Of a stretch of 38,705 nucleotides of DNA, positions 16,422-24,624 are shown in pieces. Source of the DNA: Anaerolineae bacterium (lineage in GTDB: Bacteria > Chloroflexota > Anaerolineae > Aggregatilineales > Aggregatilineaceae). The number at the start of each line of letters is the position of its first letter. Position 1 is the stretch's first letter. Location of the stretch: positions 1 to 38,705 of the forward strand of contig JAFGHR010000097.1 of NCBI GenBank assembly GCA_016930015.1, read 5' to 3'. Made by a program: the position numbers and the translations under genes. Below the pieces are notes generated by a model. It was not told the origin of the DNA and did no database searches. It saw only the letters and a list, made by a program, of their open reading frames with translations.

Positions 16422-16450
16422 TTGCCATATGTCCTGCCACTTTCTATAAT
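16422..16450 (+). promoter_or_regulatory. strong sigma-70-type promoter for the PA14/SH3b gene
   Basis: TTGCCA (16422-16427), a 17-base spacer and a perfect TATAAT (16445-16450) make the best promoter match in the window. Transcription would start near 16457, 40 bases before the ATG at 16497. Confidence 0.8.
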
Positions 16451-16496
16451 TCGTGGGCACTATACCAACAACGAGTACGTGTTAGGAAAAAACGTC

Positions 16497-18347
16497 ATGC
16501 GCAAACTGACTGTTTATGGCCTTCTTGCCGTGATGGTGTTAGCCCCCATGCTCACCGCAGGGGCATTAAACACACCACTACGCATAGCTGAGGCTAATGC
16601 TGGAACTCAATGGGACGCCAAGTATTTTAATAACCGAGACTTGACCGGCGATCCTGTACTTGAGCGTGTCGATGACAAAATCGACTTCAACTGGGCCGAA
16701 GGATCACCGGACGGCAAAGTACAGGCGGACAATTTTAGTGCCCGCTGGACCAAAACCGTCAATTTTACCAGTCCTGGGCAGTGGACATTCGTTGCCGGAG
16801 CGGATGACGGCATCCGCATGTTTATCGATTCAACCGCGATCATCAACGAGTGGCACGACGCTACCGGCGGCTACAAAAACTACACGGTAACGCTCAACGA
16901 ACTCACTGCCGGTAACCATGACCTCAAAGTCGAATACTACGAAGCCGGTGGTCTGGCCGGTGTCAAGGTAGAGTGGTGGCAGGGTAACGCCAGCGGGCAG
17001 CCGACAGCAGACAGCGGCGCAGACATCACCGGCATTCATTACACGGAAGCCGACTGGTATGCCAACTTTTACGAAAGCAGCGGCCTGGCCGGTGATCCGG
17101 TCGTCACGCGCACCGACAAAAAGATCGACTTTAACTGGGAATTCAGTTCGCCGGAAGGTGTCATCCGTGACGACTACTGGAGCGCGCGCTGGATCGGCAA
17201 GGTCAACTTCGCGGTGCCCGGTCACTGGCAGTTCTGGGCCGGGGCGGACGATGGTATCCGGGTGTGGGTGGATGACACACGGATCGTGGACCAGTGGCGC
17301 GACGCTGGCGATCAAGGTTTTATCACACATCGCGTGCACCTCTACGAGCTGACGGCGGGTGAACATACGATCACGGTCGAATATTACGACGCCCTCGGCA
17401 AAGCCGCCGTCAAACTTGAGTGGTTTAAAGATGTCCAGCCCGAACCCGAACCTGAAAAGGTCGAAGGGGGCGCGGCTGCTGGTGCGGGTGCCGCCGCCGC
17501 TCCGCCGCCGCCGCCGCCGATCTGGGCTGCTGTGACAGCCGAAAATGTGAACGTGCGCAGCGGTCCGAGCCTCAGCTACCCCGTGGTTCTCCAGGTCTTT
17601 TACCCGGAAAATTACGAGGTAAAAGGCGCCCTGCCGGACATGTCGTGGATTCTGATCGAATTGGACGACGGCACAACCGCCTGGATCAGCAATGAATGGG
17701 TGTGGCTTTTCAGCAGTGTCGAAGAAGATAATAAAGACGCGGATGAAGACACCTACCAGGATTTTGTGGATAAAATCCCACGCATCCCGGCCAGTGCTGC
17801 CCCGGCAGCGGTAACTGCCGCTCACCCCGCCGCCGCTATTCTGCGGGCGCTCACGACCGCGCCGCTGAACATTCGTGACGGCGCCAGTGACCAGGCCGTC
17901 GATATTGGCAGCGTGCCCGACGGCGTCGAGATCACAGTCGAAGCACGCAATGAAAGCGGCGCGTGGTATCTGATGACGTACCGGGGCATTCGCGGCTGGG
18001 TTTATGCCGAGTATGTTGTCCTGATTGATGGCACGCCGCAAGACCTCGTCGTCAGCTACGAAGCCGTGGCTGCACCCCCAATCGGACAGGTGTACGTGCC
18101 CCAAGACAACGCCGGGCAGCCGGTGACCACCCGTGGCCGGGCCTATACCAACCTGCGTGTGCGTGACGCGGCCAGCATCCAGGGCAACGAAATCGGCAAA
18201 GTGCCAGAGAAGGCTGAATTTGTCATCCTGGGACGGAACACGAACGGGGCCTGGTATCTGATCCAGTTCGGTGCTATGCAGGGGTGGGTGAACGCGCCCT
18301 ACGTGGAGCTGATCGAAGGCACAGTCTACGACATGCCGATTCGATAA
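16497..18347 (+). CDS. secreted PA14-PA14-SH3b-SH3b-SH3b protein
   Basis: The ATG at 16497 has the ribosome binding site TTAGGAAAA and opens an export signal (MRKLTVYGLLAVMVLAPMLT). The 616-residue product has two PA14 domains (about 37-161 and 185-313), both with NFxxPGxWxFxAGADDGIR and a final tract ending KxEWW/F. A Pro/Ala linker (about 315-342) leads to three SH3b domains (about 342-408, 452-513 and 544-611), each with (N/L)xR(S/D)xxS and a W(V/I)xxx(Y/W)V end. Between the first two SH3b domains an acidic loop, DADEDTYQDFVDKIP, resembles a thrombospondin type 3 calcium repeat. PA14 usually binds glycans and SH3b cell wall, so it probably sits on the surface as an adhesin or matrix protein. 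It has its own promoters and terminator, so it is probably a single-gene unit. Confidence 0.88.
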   Translation: MRKLTVYGLLAVMVLAPMLTAGALNTPLRIAEANAGTQWDAKYFNNRDLTGDPVLERVDDKIDFNWAEGSPDGKVQADNFSARWTKTVNFTSPGQWTFVAGADDGIRMFIDSTAIINEWHDATGGYKNYTVTLNELTAGNHDLKVEYYEAGGLAGVKVEWWQGNASGQPTADSGADITGIHYTEADWYANFYESSGLAGDPVVTRTDKKIDFNWEFSSPEGVIRDDYWSARWIGKVNFAVPGHWQFWAGADDGIRVWVDDTRIVDQWRDAGDQGFITHRVHLYELTAGEHTITVEYYDALGKAAVKLEWFKDVQPEPEPEKVEGGAAAGAGAAAAPPPPPPIWAAVTAENVNVRSGPSLSYPVVLQVFYPENYEVKGALPDMSWILIELDDGTTAWISNEWVWLFSSVEEDNKDADEDTYQDFVDKIPRIPASAAPAAVTAAHPAAAILRALTTAPLNIRDGASDQAVDIGSVPDGVEITVEARNESGAWYLMTYRGIRGWVYAEYVVLIDGTPQDLVVSYEAVAAPPIGQVYVPQDNAGQPVTTRGRAYTNLRVRDAASIQGNEIGKVPEKAEFVILGRNTNGAWYLIQFGAMQGWVNAPYVELIEGTVYDMPIR

Positions 18348-18378
18348 CCGCCGCACACCGATTATTCCGACCGAATCG

Positions 18379-18417
18379 CCGCCCCGCATCTGATCTGTGG
18401 GGCGGTGTTGTTTATTT
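18379..18417 (+). terminator. intrinsic terminator of the PA14/SH3b gene
   Basis: A 10-base GC-rich stem (18379-18388 with 18396-18405, one G-U pair) and a 7-base loop are followed by a T-rich tract, TGTTGTTTATTT. It starts 31 bases after the stop at 18347. Confidence 0.85.
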
Positions 18418-18429
18418 CACGGGTTCACT

Positions 18430-19233
18430 ATGGGAATCGACTTCATCATTCATTACGACTGCGAGCCTAAAAACGCGCTGGCGCTTGAAGGCTTGATGGG
18501 CCGGTTGAAAGGACGCGACCGGGCCAATGCGATCATCCAGTTGTACCGCGTTGAAGGTGACACGCGTTCACCATCCCAGATGGGATTTGAGATGGTGCGC
18601 CGTACGGCTGACGGCACCGAAGAAACCGAAGTGATCGTCGTGCAGCAGTTGCTCGACGCCGCCGAGGAACTCCGCCCCTGGGAACACCACTGCACCGGCT
18701 GCCCAGCCAACCGCACCGGGGTGCCATTCGGCTGTGTTGGCACGATCAACTACCCGGTTTCGACGCTGGCTGAACGCTGGCTGCTCGACCAACTCCCGGA
18801 CAGCGATCACCCGCTGGTCTACATGCTGCTTCAGCGTGCCTTGCGTGATCTCGGTTATTCCGGGCAGGCTGCTACCCCATTACGAGAGCAAGAAGGTGTG
18901 TTTTTGGAAAACCCCCGACCGCTTGAGCGTGATTTCGGTGGGGGGATCATCTCCGGCGACCAGGTATTCGAGATGTTGTTTTTGTCCGGCCCGATCCAAC
19001 CGGCGCACGGCGCGCTGATACTCCAGTTCTTCGGCGGCATCTCACCTGATCTTGACGCGGATGTCATGATGTTATTCGCGGCGCCCCCGTCCCCGGAATG
19101 GATCGCGCAGCATGCCCCATTTCAGCACGTCGCATCAGTACGTGACGACGAATCGATCGAACATCTCAAGGCGTTTTTCCGGGCGATCTACATCGCGTTT
19201 GGCCTGGGTGTGCCGGTGCTGCTGGACATTTAA
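18430..19233 (+). CDS. hypothetical protein with HHC-x2-C-x10-C motif
   Basis: The ATG at 18430 gives 267 residues. No ribosome binding site is clear, and the gene begins right after the terminator of the previous gene. I recognise no family. The notable feature is a compact motif near residues 86-102: two His, then Cys88 and Cys91 two residues apart, then Cys102, in the context CTGCPANRTGVPFGCVG. It suggests a small metal or iron-sulfur site or a structural disulfide. The rest is soluble and mixed alpha/beta, with no signal peptide or membrane helix. The C-terminal third includes FGGGIISGDQVFEMLFLSG. It precedes recF by 97 bases on the same strand; the functional relation is unknown. Confidence 0.75.
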   Translation: MGIDFIIHYDCEPKNALALEGLMGRLKGRDRANAIIQLYRVEGDTRSPSQMGFEMVRRTADGTEETEVIVVQQLLDAAEELRPWEHHCTGCPANRTGVPFGCVGTINYPVSTLAERWLLDQLPDSDHPLVYMLLQRALRDLGYSGQAATPLREQEGVFLENPRPLERDFGGGIISGDQVFEMLFLSGPIQPAHGALILQFFGGISPDLDADVMMLFAAPPSPEWIAQHAPFQHVASVRDDESIEHLKAFFRAIYIAFGLGVPVLLDI

Positions 19234-19330
19234 AGGGCGTGCCGGATCACATTCCGGTGGGATTGCCGCAGCAGGAAGGGTATACTCTGGTCAGATATTG
19301 GCCCGGCCTGTACTTGCCAACCGGTTAACC

Positions 19331-20545
19331 ATGCGTATCGAGCACCTGTCGTTACACAATTTTCGCAACTATGCCCGGCTCGAAGCCTCGCTGCCTTCCG
19401 GCCCGATTTTGCTTTATGGCGCCAACGCGCAGGGCAAAACCAGCCTGTTAGAAGCGATCTATTATCTTGCCACGTCGCGGTCACCGTACACGACATCCGA
19501 CCGGCAGTTGATCAACTGGAACGTTGAGCGTGACATGTTCGCGTTTACCAAGATCGGGGCCGAAGTGGTCAGCGCCAACCAGGTGATGAACCGCGTCGAA
19601 GTGACGCTGACAGCAGGTACAGACGGGTTAAACGGGGCACACCTGCAAAAAAATATCCGGATCAACGGCGTGGCACGCCGGGTGATGGACCTGATCGGAC
19701 AGATCACCGTCGTCATGTTCCTACCGCAAGACCTGGCGCTGGTCGAAGGGCCGCCCGCTGAACGCCGCCGGTATATGAATATCACGTTGTGCCAGACGGA
19801 TGTTGTGTACTGCCAGGCGCTCAACACGTTTGAAAAAGTGCTGAGCCAGCGCAACGCCCTGCTCAAACGGATCGCGGAGAACGAGGCCAGCCCCGACCAG
19901 CTCGATTACTGGGACGATCAACTCATCACGTCTGGCGCTATCCTGATGGCCGGTCGGCAGCGCTTGCTGCGCGAACTTGAGGTCAAAGCCCGGCGCGTCC
20001 ACCATGATGTATCCGGCGGTGATGAAGACCTGGAATTACAGTACCGCCCCGGCTTTGCGGCCACGGCCAGCAGTTCCAGCGGGCAGCTTTCGTTTAACGT
20101 GCTGGGGCTGGACCTGAACCGCCAGCTTAACGCTGACACAATCGCCGAGCAATTCCGCGATAGGCTGACCGGTATCCAGGGGGAAGAAATCACGCGCGGC
20201 ATGACGTTAATCGGCCCGCAGCGCGACGAACTGCGCCTGATGGTCAATGGGCATGATCTGGGCCTGTACGGTTCGCGCGGACAGGCTCGAACCAGCGTGA
20301 TGTCACTCAAACTGGCCGAACTGGAATGGATGCACGATACGATTGGCGAATGGCCCATTCTGCTGCTGGATGAAGTCGTAGCCGAACTGGATGCCAAACG
20401 CCGCGCTTTTCTGCTGGAACGGATCAACAATGCCAACCAGGTTGTGTTAACCACCACCGAGCCGGATATCTTTACGCCTGACTTCCTGGCCCATACGGCA
20501 CGCTGGCACATTCACCAGGGGCAGATCATCTCAACATCAGACTGA
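19331..20545 (+). CDS. recF: DNA replication and repair protein RecF
   Basis: The ATG at 19331 gives 404 residues, slightly longer than the usual 350-380. It opens MRIEHLSLHNFRNYARLE, the RecF start, and has the Walker A loop GANAQGKTS (30-38), the ABC signature LYGSRGQARTSVMSLKLAE, and Walker B ILLLDEVVAELD. The segment EGPPAERRRYMNI is another family marker. RecF loads RecA at gaps covered by SSB, together with RecO and RecR. No dnaA, dnaN or gyrB lies beside it here, although these are its frequent neighbours. It is convergent with rsmG, with 14 bases between the two stops. The ribosome binding site is weak. Confidence 0.96.
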   Translation: MRIEHLSLHNFRNYARLEASLPSGPILLYGANAQGKTSLLEAIYYLATSRSPYTTSDRQLINWNVERDMFAFTKIGAEVVSANQVMNRVEVTLTAGTDGLNGAHLQKNIRINGVARRVMDLIGQITVVMFLPQDLALVEGPPAERRRYMNITLCQTDVVYCQALNTFEKVLSQRNALLKRIAENEASPDQLDYWDDQLITSGAILMAGRQRLLRELEVKARRVHHDVSGGDEDLELQYRPGFAATASSSSGQLSFNVLGLDLNRQLNADTIAEQFRDRLTGIQGEEITRGMTLIGPQRDELRLMVNGHDLGLYGSRGQARTSVMSLKLAELEWMHDTIGEWPILLLDEVVAELDAKRRAFLLERINNANQVVLTTTEPDIFTPDFLAHTARWHIHQGQIISTSD

Positions 20546-20559
20546 AGCGCACCAACAAC

Positions 20560-21276
20560 CTATAATGGGTATTTGGTTGGCATGCCGGACCGGCGTGGAT
20601 ACGCGGGTGGGGTAGCCGCCACTTTGTCGATCACGACCAGATAGTGCGTTTCGGTCACTTGAGGCAGTTCAACGGGGATAACCTTTTTTACATGGCCGCC
20701 TAAAACGCGCAGGGCATGTTCGGCCTGCTGAACCTCGGCGGCGGCATTTTCGCCTTTGAGTGCAATACACTGCCCGCCAACCTTACACAGCGGCAGCATA
20801 TATTCGGCCAGCGAAGGCATCTGGGCTACAGCGCGCGCTAACACGGTATCAAAGGACTCGCGTTCGGCGGCATCCTGGCCCGCTTCCTCAGCACGCGCGC
20901 TGATGATCTTCACGTTAGCCAGATTCAGCCGCTCTGTCATGTGCGCCAAAAACATAGCTTTTTTGGTCGTCGCTTCCAGCAGCGCCAGCTCCATAAATGG
21001 GAAAACGATGCGCAGCGGTAAACCCGGAAAACCGGCACCGGTCCCAACATCCACCACACGCTGTCCGGGTCCAAAGGAAACTGCCAATACCACCGAGAGT
21101 GAATCTAAAAAATGACGGGTCGCGATTTCCTCTGGCGCAGTAATGGCCGTCAGATTTATTTTTTCGTTCCACGCCAACAACTCGTCAGCGTAGATACTGA
21201 ACGCAGCCTGAACTTCGGCGGTTAATTCAAGCCTCAGCAAATCACGGCTGCACCTGGCCAATTGTTCGAGTTTCAT
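20560..21276 (-). CDS. rsmG: 16S rRNA (guanine-527-N7) methyltransferase RsmG
   Basis: The 238-residue protein has the RsmG landmarks LLAWNEKINLTAITAPEEI, the cofactor loop VVDVGTGAGFPGLPLRI, ALLEATTKKAMFL, and FDTVLARAVAQMPSLAEYM. The enzyme methylates N7 of G527 in 16S rRNA using S-adenosylmethionine; loss of it gives low-level streptomycin resistance in other bacteria. Its length is close to the usual 210-240. The start at 21276 is the first Met of a typical N-terminus. It runs convergent to recF. The neighbours expected at many replication origins (mnmG, parA, parB) are not in the window. Confidence 0.96.
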   Translation of the reverse strand: MKLEQLARCSRDLLRLELTAEVQAAFSIYADELLAWNEKINLTAITAPEEIATRHFLDSLSVVLAVSFGPGQRVVDVGTGAGFPGLPLRIVFPFMELALLEATTKKAMFLAHMTERLNLANVKIISARAEEAGQDAAERESFDTVLARAVAQMPSLAEYMLPLCKVGGQCIALKGENAAAEVQQAEHALRVLGGHVKKVIPVELPQVTETHYLVVIDKVAATPPAYPRRSGMPTKYPL

Positions 21277-21508
21277 GTTGTGATCAATCGTGCGCTGCGA
21301 TGCGATAAGTCCCGCGATTATCGTACCACAATCACCACATTTTTAAGAAACGGACTCCATTATGGCAGGGGACAACATCATATCAAAGAATCTGATACGA
21401 TTGTTATAGATTCATTCGCCAACCGGCCCTATCATGACGCCCATGGTTATAGTTGTTTGCCGGGTACACGCATCACACGCCGCGCCCTGGCCACAGAGAG
21501 GACACACG

Positions 21509-21769
21509 ATGAAACATACAGGCACTATACGTCGTATTCAGCGCGGACCGGATGGCATCGTTTTGATCGCTGACACAAATCTCGGCCCGCGAGGCATCAC
21601 ACTCGACCGTGAAACACTGGAAGCGATCGCGCAAGATGCCGGTGTCAACAAAATAAACGCGTTAATCGGGTGGGCTATCGAGTACGACCCGGAACATGGC
21701 GACCTGGAACTGATCCAACCGGACAGCGACGCATCACAGGCGCCCAGCCCAGATAACCAGCCCGAATAA
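21509..21769 (+). CDS. small hypothetical protein, 86 residues
   Basis: The ATG at 21509 is preceded by AGAGAGG at a good distance. The product begins MKHTGTIRRIQRGPDGIVLI, a short strand-rich start that recalls a small beta-barrel (cold-shock-like) fold, then LGPRGITLDRETLEAIAQDA, and ends in a Pro/Ser/Asp-rich tail. There is no signal or membrane helix. I recognise no family. The 233-base gap before it holds no other clear gene. It lies upstream of the PbpC-like gene on the same strand, separated by 186 bases that contain their own regulatory features, so the two are probably not one operon. Confidence 0.65.
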   Translation: MKHTGTIRRIQRGPDGIVLIADTNLGPRGITLDRETLEAIAQDAGVNKINALIGWAIEYDPEHGDLELIQPDSDASQAPSPDNQPE

Positions 21770-21878
21770 ACGCCCCGCCAGCGTCGGCTTATACAGCAGT
21801 CGCTGAAAATAGGCACACCACGTGCCAAGCGTAGGGCAGGCGCGGGCTGGCTGACTATCACCCTGGGGGTAATCTTCC

Positions 21879-21884
21879 TACAAT
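21879..21884 (+). promoter_or_regulatory. -10 element candidate for the penicillin-binding protein gene
   Basis: TACAAT matches five of six -10 positions and lies 72 bases before the ATG at 21956. No convincing -35 hexamer stands 16-18 bases upstream, so an activator may be needed or the call may be wrong. Confidence 0.35.
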
Positions 21885-21916
21885 AAAACTAGCAGTCTGC
21901 TTTGATAAAGTTAACA

Positions 21917-21933
21917 GTTTGTTTTGAACAAAC
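21917..21933. promoter_or_regulatory. inverted repeat in the penicillin-binding protein leader
   Basis: GTTTGTT and AACAAAC form perfect 7-base arms around a 3-base centre. The site lies between the possible -10 element and the GGGGTGA ribosome binding site of the gene at 21956. It has the form of a dimeric regulator operator. Confidence 0.5.
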
Positions 21934-21955
21934 CGGCTTTTGCGGGGTGAACGTT

Positions 21956-24484
21956 ATGAAACGCCTGTGGGATACCTGGAAAACACTACGCCGCTGGCAA
22001 AAAATTACGATTGTTGTGCCGCTGTGGGTACTGATCATCACGATCAGTCTCGCCTGGTGGCTGCTGGCCGACCTGCCTGACATCAATAACATCGAGGCGG
22101 GTATGGCGCTGCCCAGCACGCGTATCTATGACTGGCAGGGCCGTTTACTCTACCAGATAGCCGACCCCGACACCGGCCTGAATCAAGTCGTTGAACTGGA
22201 CTCGCTGCCGCCGTGTGTGTCACAAGCCACGCTGGCCACCGAAGACGCCAACTTCTACAGCCATCCGGGGGTTGATATACGCGGGGTGGTGCGGGCGCTG
22301 TGGATTAATATCAAAGGCGGCGAAGTTGTCGCTGGCGGCAGCACCATCACACAACAGGTCGCCCGCAACCTGCTGCTCGACCCCGGACAGCGGGCCGAAC
22401 GAACACTCCACCGTAAGCTCCGCGAAAGTATTCTGGCCGTGCAGCTCACGCAGCGTTATTCGCGTGATGATATTTTAGCCATGTACCTGAACCAGACGTA
22501 TTACGGCAACCTGGCCTACGGCGTCGAAGCCGCCTCGCGCGCCTATTTTGGCAAAGGCGCTGCCGACCTGACCCTGGCCGAGTGCGCCATGCTGGCCGGG
22601 CTGCCGCAGGCTCCGGCGCAGTACAATCCGTTGGCGAATCCGGAGGCGGCAAAAGATCGCCAGCGCGTGGTGCTCGACCTGATGGTTAAACATGGCACCA
22701 TTTCACAAGCCGAAGCTGATCAGGCCCACAATGAGGATTTGCGGTACGCGTCTGTGCCATTTCCGATCGAAGCGCCGCATTTTGTGGCGGCGGTGTGGAC
22801 CCAGTTAGAGCGTGATTTTGGCGAATATTTGTATGAAGGCGGGCTGGAAGTCACCACTACGCTTGATCTTAACTGGCAGCAAGCCGCCCAGGACGCGGCC
22901 CAACGCCACCTGGAGCGCCTGAATGATCCCCCTGCGGGAGAACCAGCACACAACGCGAATAACGGGGCCCTGGTCGCGATTGACCCGCACACCGGCCAGA
23001 TACGCGCCATGCTGGGCAGCCCGGATTATTTCGACGAGCGCATTGATGGGGCGGTGAATGCGTCTCTCGCACCGCGCCAGCCGGGTTCCGCCCTCAAACC
23101 GTTTACGTATGCCGCCGCGTTTGATCCGGAACTGCCCGAACCGTGGACACCCGCCACCATGATTCTCGATATCGGCACGCCATTCGTTACCCGCCGCCTG
23201 GAAAGTTACACACCGGCAAACTTCGGGCTGGCCGAACATGGGCCGGTGCTCATTCGCGAAGCGTTGGCCTCGTCCTACAACATTCCGGCAGTTGTTGCGC
23301 TGGACTATATTGGGCTGGATGCTCTCGTCCGGCTCACGACACGCCTGGGCATCAGTACGCTAACCGACACCAGCCGTTTTGATCTCTCGCTGACACTCGG
23401 CGGGGGTGAAGTACGTTTGCTGGAACTCACGGCGGCCTACGGCGCGCTGGCCAACGGCGGTTACCGTGTGGACCCGGTTTATATCCTCGAAGTGCGCGAT
23501 AAAGACGGCCATGTTTTGTATGAATGGAAACCCGCCGAACACAACCAGCCGGTGATCGACCCGCGCGCCGCGTATTTGATCACCGATATCCTGAGCGATA
23601 ACGACGCGCGTATTCCGTCCTTTGGCCCGGCGAGTATGCTTAATATTGGGCGTCCCGCCGCTGCCAAAACCGGCACCACCACCGATTTTCGTGATAACTG
23701 GACCATCGGTTATACACCCAATCTTGTTGTGGGCGTGTGGGTCGGCAACGCAGATAATACGCCCATGATCGAAGTCAGCGGGATCAGCGGGGCCGGTCCG
23801 ATCTGGCATGAGTTCATGCGCCGGGTGCTGCTCGGCCAGCCGGAACTGGAATTTACCGCGCCGGATGGCCTGGTACGGGCTGAAGTGTGCGCGACATCCG
23901 GCCTGCTGCCGACGGACTATTGCCCCAAAACGCGCTGGGAGTGGTTCGTCGAGGGCACCGTTCCAACCGAATACGATACGTTTTACCAGCCATTTATCAT
24001 CGACCGGCAGACCGGTTTGCTCGCGGATGAAACAACGCCGGTCGAAGACCGTGTCGAGCGCGTTTACCTGGTGCTGCCGCCCGAAGCACACGACTGGGCC
24101 GTTCGTGAGGGCATCCCACAGCCGCCGGTTGGCGCTCAAATCGCGGGCGGCGAAAACGTCCCGGCGCGCCTGCTCTCGCCTGACCCGTATACAATATTTC
24201 GGTTGACGCCGCTGCTGCCCGAAGAAGAACAGCGCATCCGGCTGACGATTGCCGTGCCGACCCATACACAAAGCGTGACATACTGGCTTGACGATGAAGA
24301 ATTGGTCACCGTAAACGAAGAACCATTCGATACGTGGTGGGAACTCCATCCGGGCGGCCACGAAGTGTATGCCGTCGTGACCCTGGATGATGGCAGCACC
24401 ATCACCACGGACGATGTCTTTTTCCGGGTTGGCGCCTGGGTGCCGCCAGACGAACAGCCACCCTCAGGCCCGGCGGAATGGTGA
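21956..24484 (+). CDS. class A penicillin-binding protein, PbpC-like
   Basis: From the ATG at 21956 (GGGGTGA upstream) the protein has 842 residues. One membrane helix lies near 22-42. The GT51 glycosyltransferase domain has EDANFYSHPGVD, GGSTITQQVARNLLL and RKLRESILAVQLTQRYSRDD. The transpeptidase has catalytic Ser378 in PGSALKPF, SSYN and KTGTT with Lys571. After a CATSGLLPTDYCPK segment, the last hundred residues form a BiPBP_C-like domain (about 735-835), as in PBP1C. The enzyme polymerises lipid II and crosslinks the stem peptides outside the membrane. An inverted repeat sits in its leader. The C-terminal domain, not present in PBP1A or 1B, is the reason for the PbpC-like call. Confidence 0.92.
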   Translation: MKRLWDTWKTLRRWQKITIVVPLWVLIITISLAWWLLADLPDINNIEAGMALPSTRIYDWQGRLLYQIADPDTGLNQVVELDSLPPCVSQATLATEDANFYSHPGVDIRGVVRALWINIKGGEVVAGGSTITQQVARNLLLDPGQRAERTLHRKLRESILAVQLTQRYSRDDILAMYLNQTYYGNLAYGVEAASRAYFGKGAADLTLAECAMLAGLPQAPAQYNPLANPEAAKDRQRVVLDLMVKHGTISQAEADQAHNEDLRYASVPFPIEAPHFVAAVWTQLERDFGEYLYEGGLEVTTTLDLNWQQAAQDAAQRHLERLNDPPAGEPAHNANNGALVAIDPHTGQIRAMLGSPDYFDERIDGAVNASLAPRQPGSALKPFTYAAAFDPELPEPWTPATMILDIGTPFVTRRLESYTPANFGLAEHGPVLIREALASSYNIPAVVALDYIGLDALVRLTTRLGISTLTDTSRFDLSLTLGGGEVRLLELTAAYGALANGGYRVDPVYILEVRDKDGHVLYEWKPAEHNQPVIDPRAAYLITDILSDNDARIPSFGPASMLNIGRPAAAKTGTTTDFRDNWTIGYTPNLVVGVWVGNADNTPMIEVSGISGAGPIWHEFMRRVLLGQPELEFTAPDGLVRAEVCATSGLLPTDYCPKTRWEWFVEGTVPTEYDTFYQPFIIDRQTGLLADETTPVEDRVERVYLVLPPEAHDWAVREGIPQPPVGAQIAGGENVPARLLSPDPYTIFRLTPLLPEEEQRIRLTIAVPTHTQSVTYWLDDEELVTVNEEPFDTWWELHPGGHEVYAVVTLDDGSTITTDDVFFRVGAWVPPDEQPPSGPAEW

Positions 24485-24512
24485 ATAACAGTAATCAAAA
24501 CCAACGAATGTA

Positions 24513-24541
24513 TTGACCTTTGTCGCGCAACTTAGTAAGCT
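24513..24541 (+). promoter_or_regulatory. possible promoter for the TPR protein gene
   Basis: TTGACC (24513-24518) matches five of six -35 bases. The hexamer 17 bases on, TAAGCT (24536-24541), is a poor -10 match. It lies about 85 bases before the chosen ATG at 24625. Confidence 0.35.
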
Positions 24542-24624
24542 AATAGTGATATTCCTGCATTGCAGAATGACCGTCTCACTTTTTGAGCGACGCATTCGAT
24601 TTAACATTTGAGGGGGCACCGGCC

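Noticed and set aside
16830..18389. Long open frame (519 codons) on the minus strand
   Set aside because: It lies wholly opposite the PA14/SH3b gene, has no domain or signal, and arises from the GC-rich codon pattern of the true gene.
20546..20575. Imperfect CCAAC/GTTGG stem between the recF and rsmG stops
   Set aside because: The stem is short and interrupted and lacks T tracts on both sides, so a bidirectional terminator could not be claimed.
21276..21509. Possible origin of replication next to rsmG
   Set aside because: No DnaA-box cluster (TTATCCACA-type) or AT-rich unwinding region is present in this or neighbouring gaps.
23360..24361. Open frame of 333 codons on the minus strand
   Set aside because: It is antisense to the transpeptidase part of the PbpC-like gene and its translation resembles no protein.
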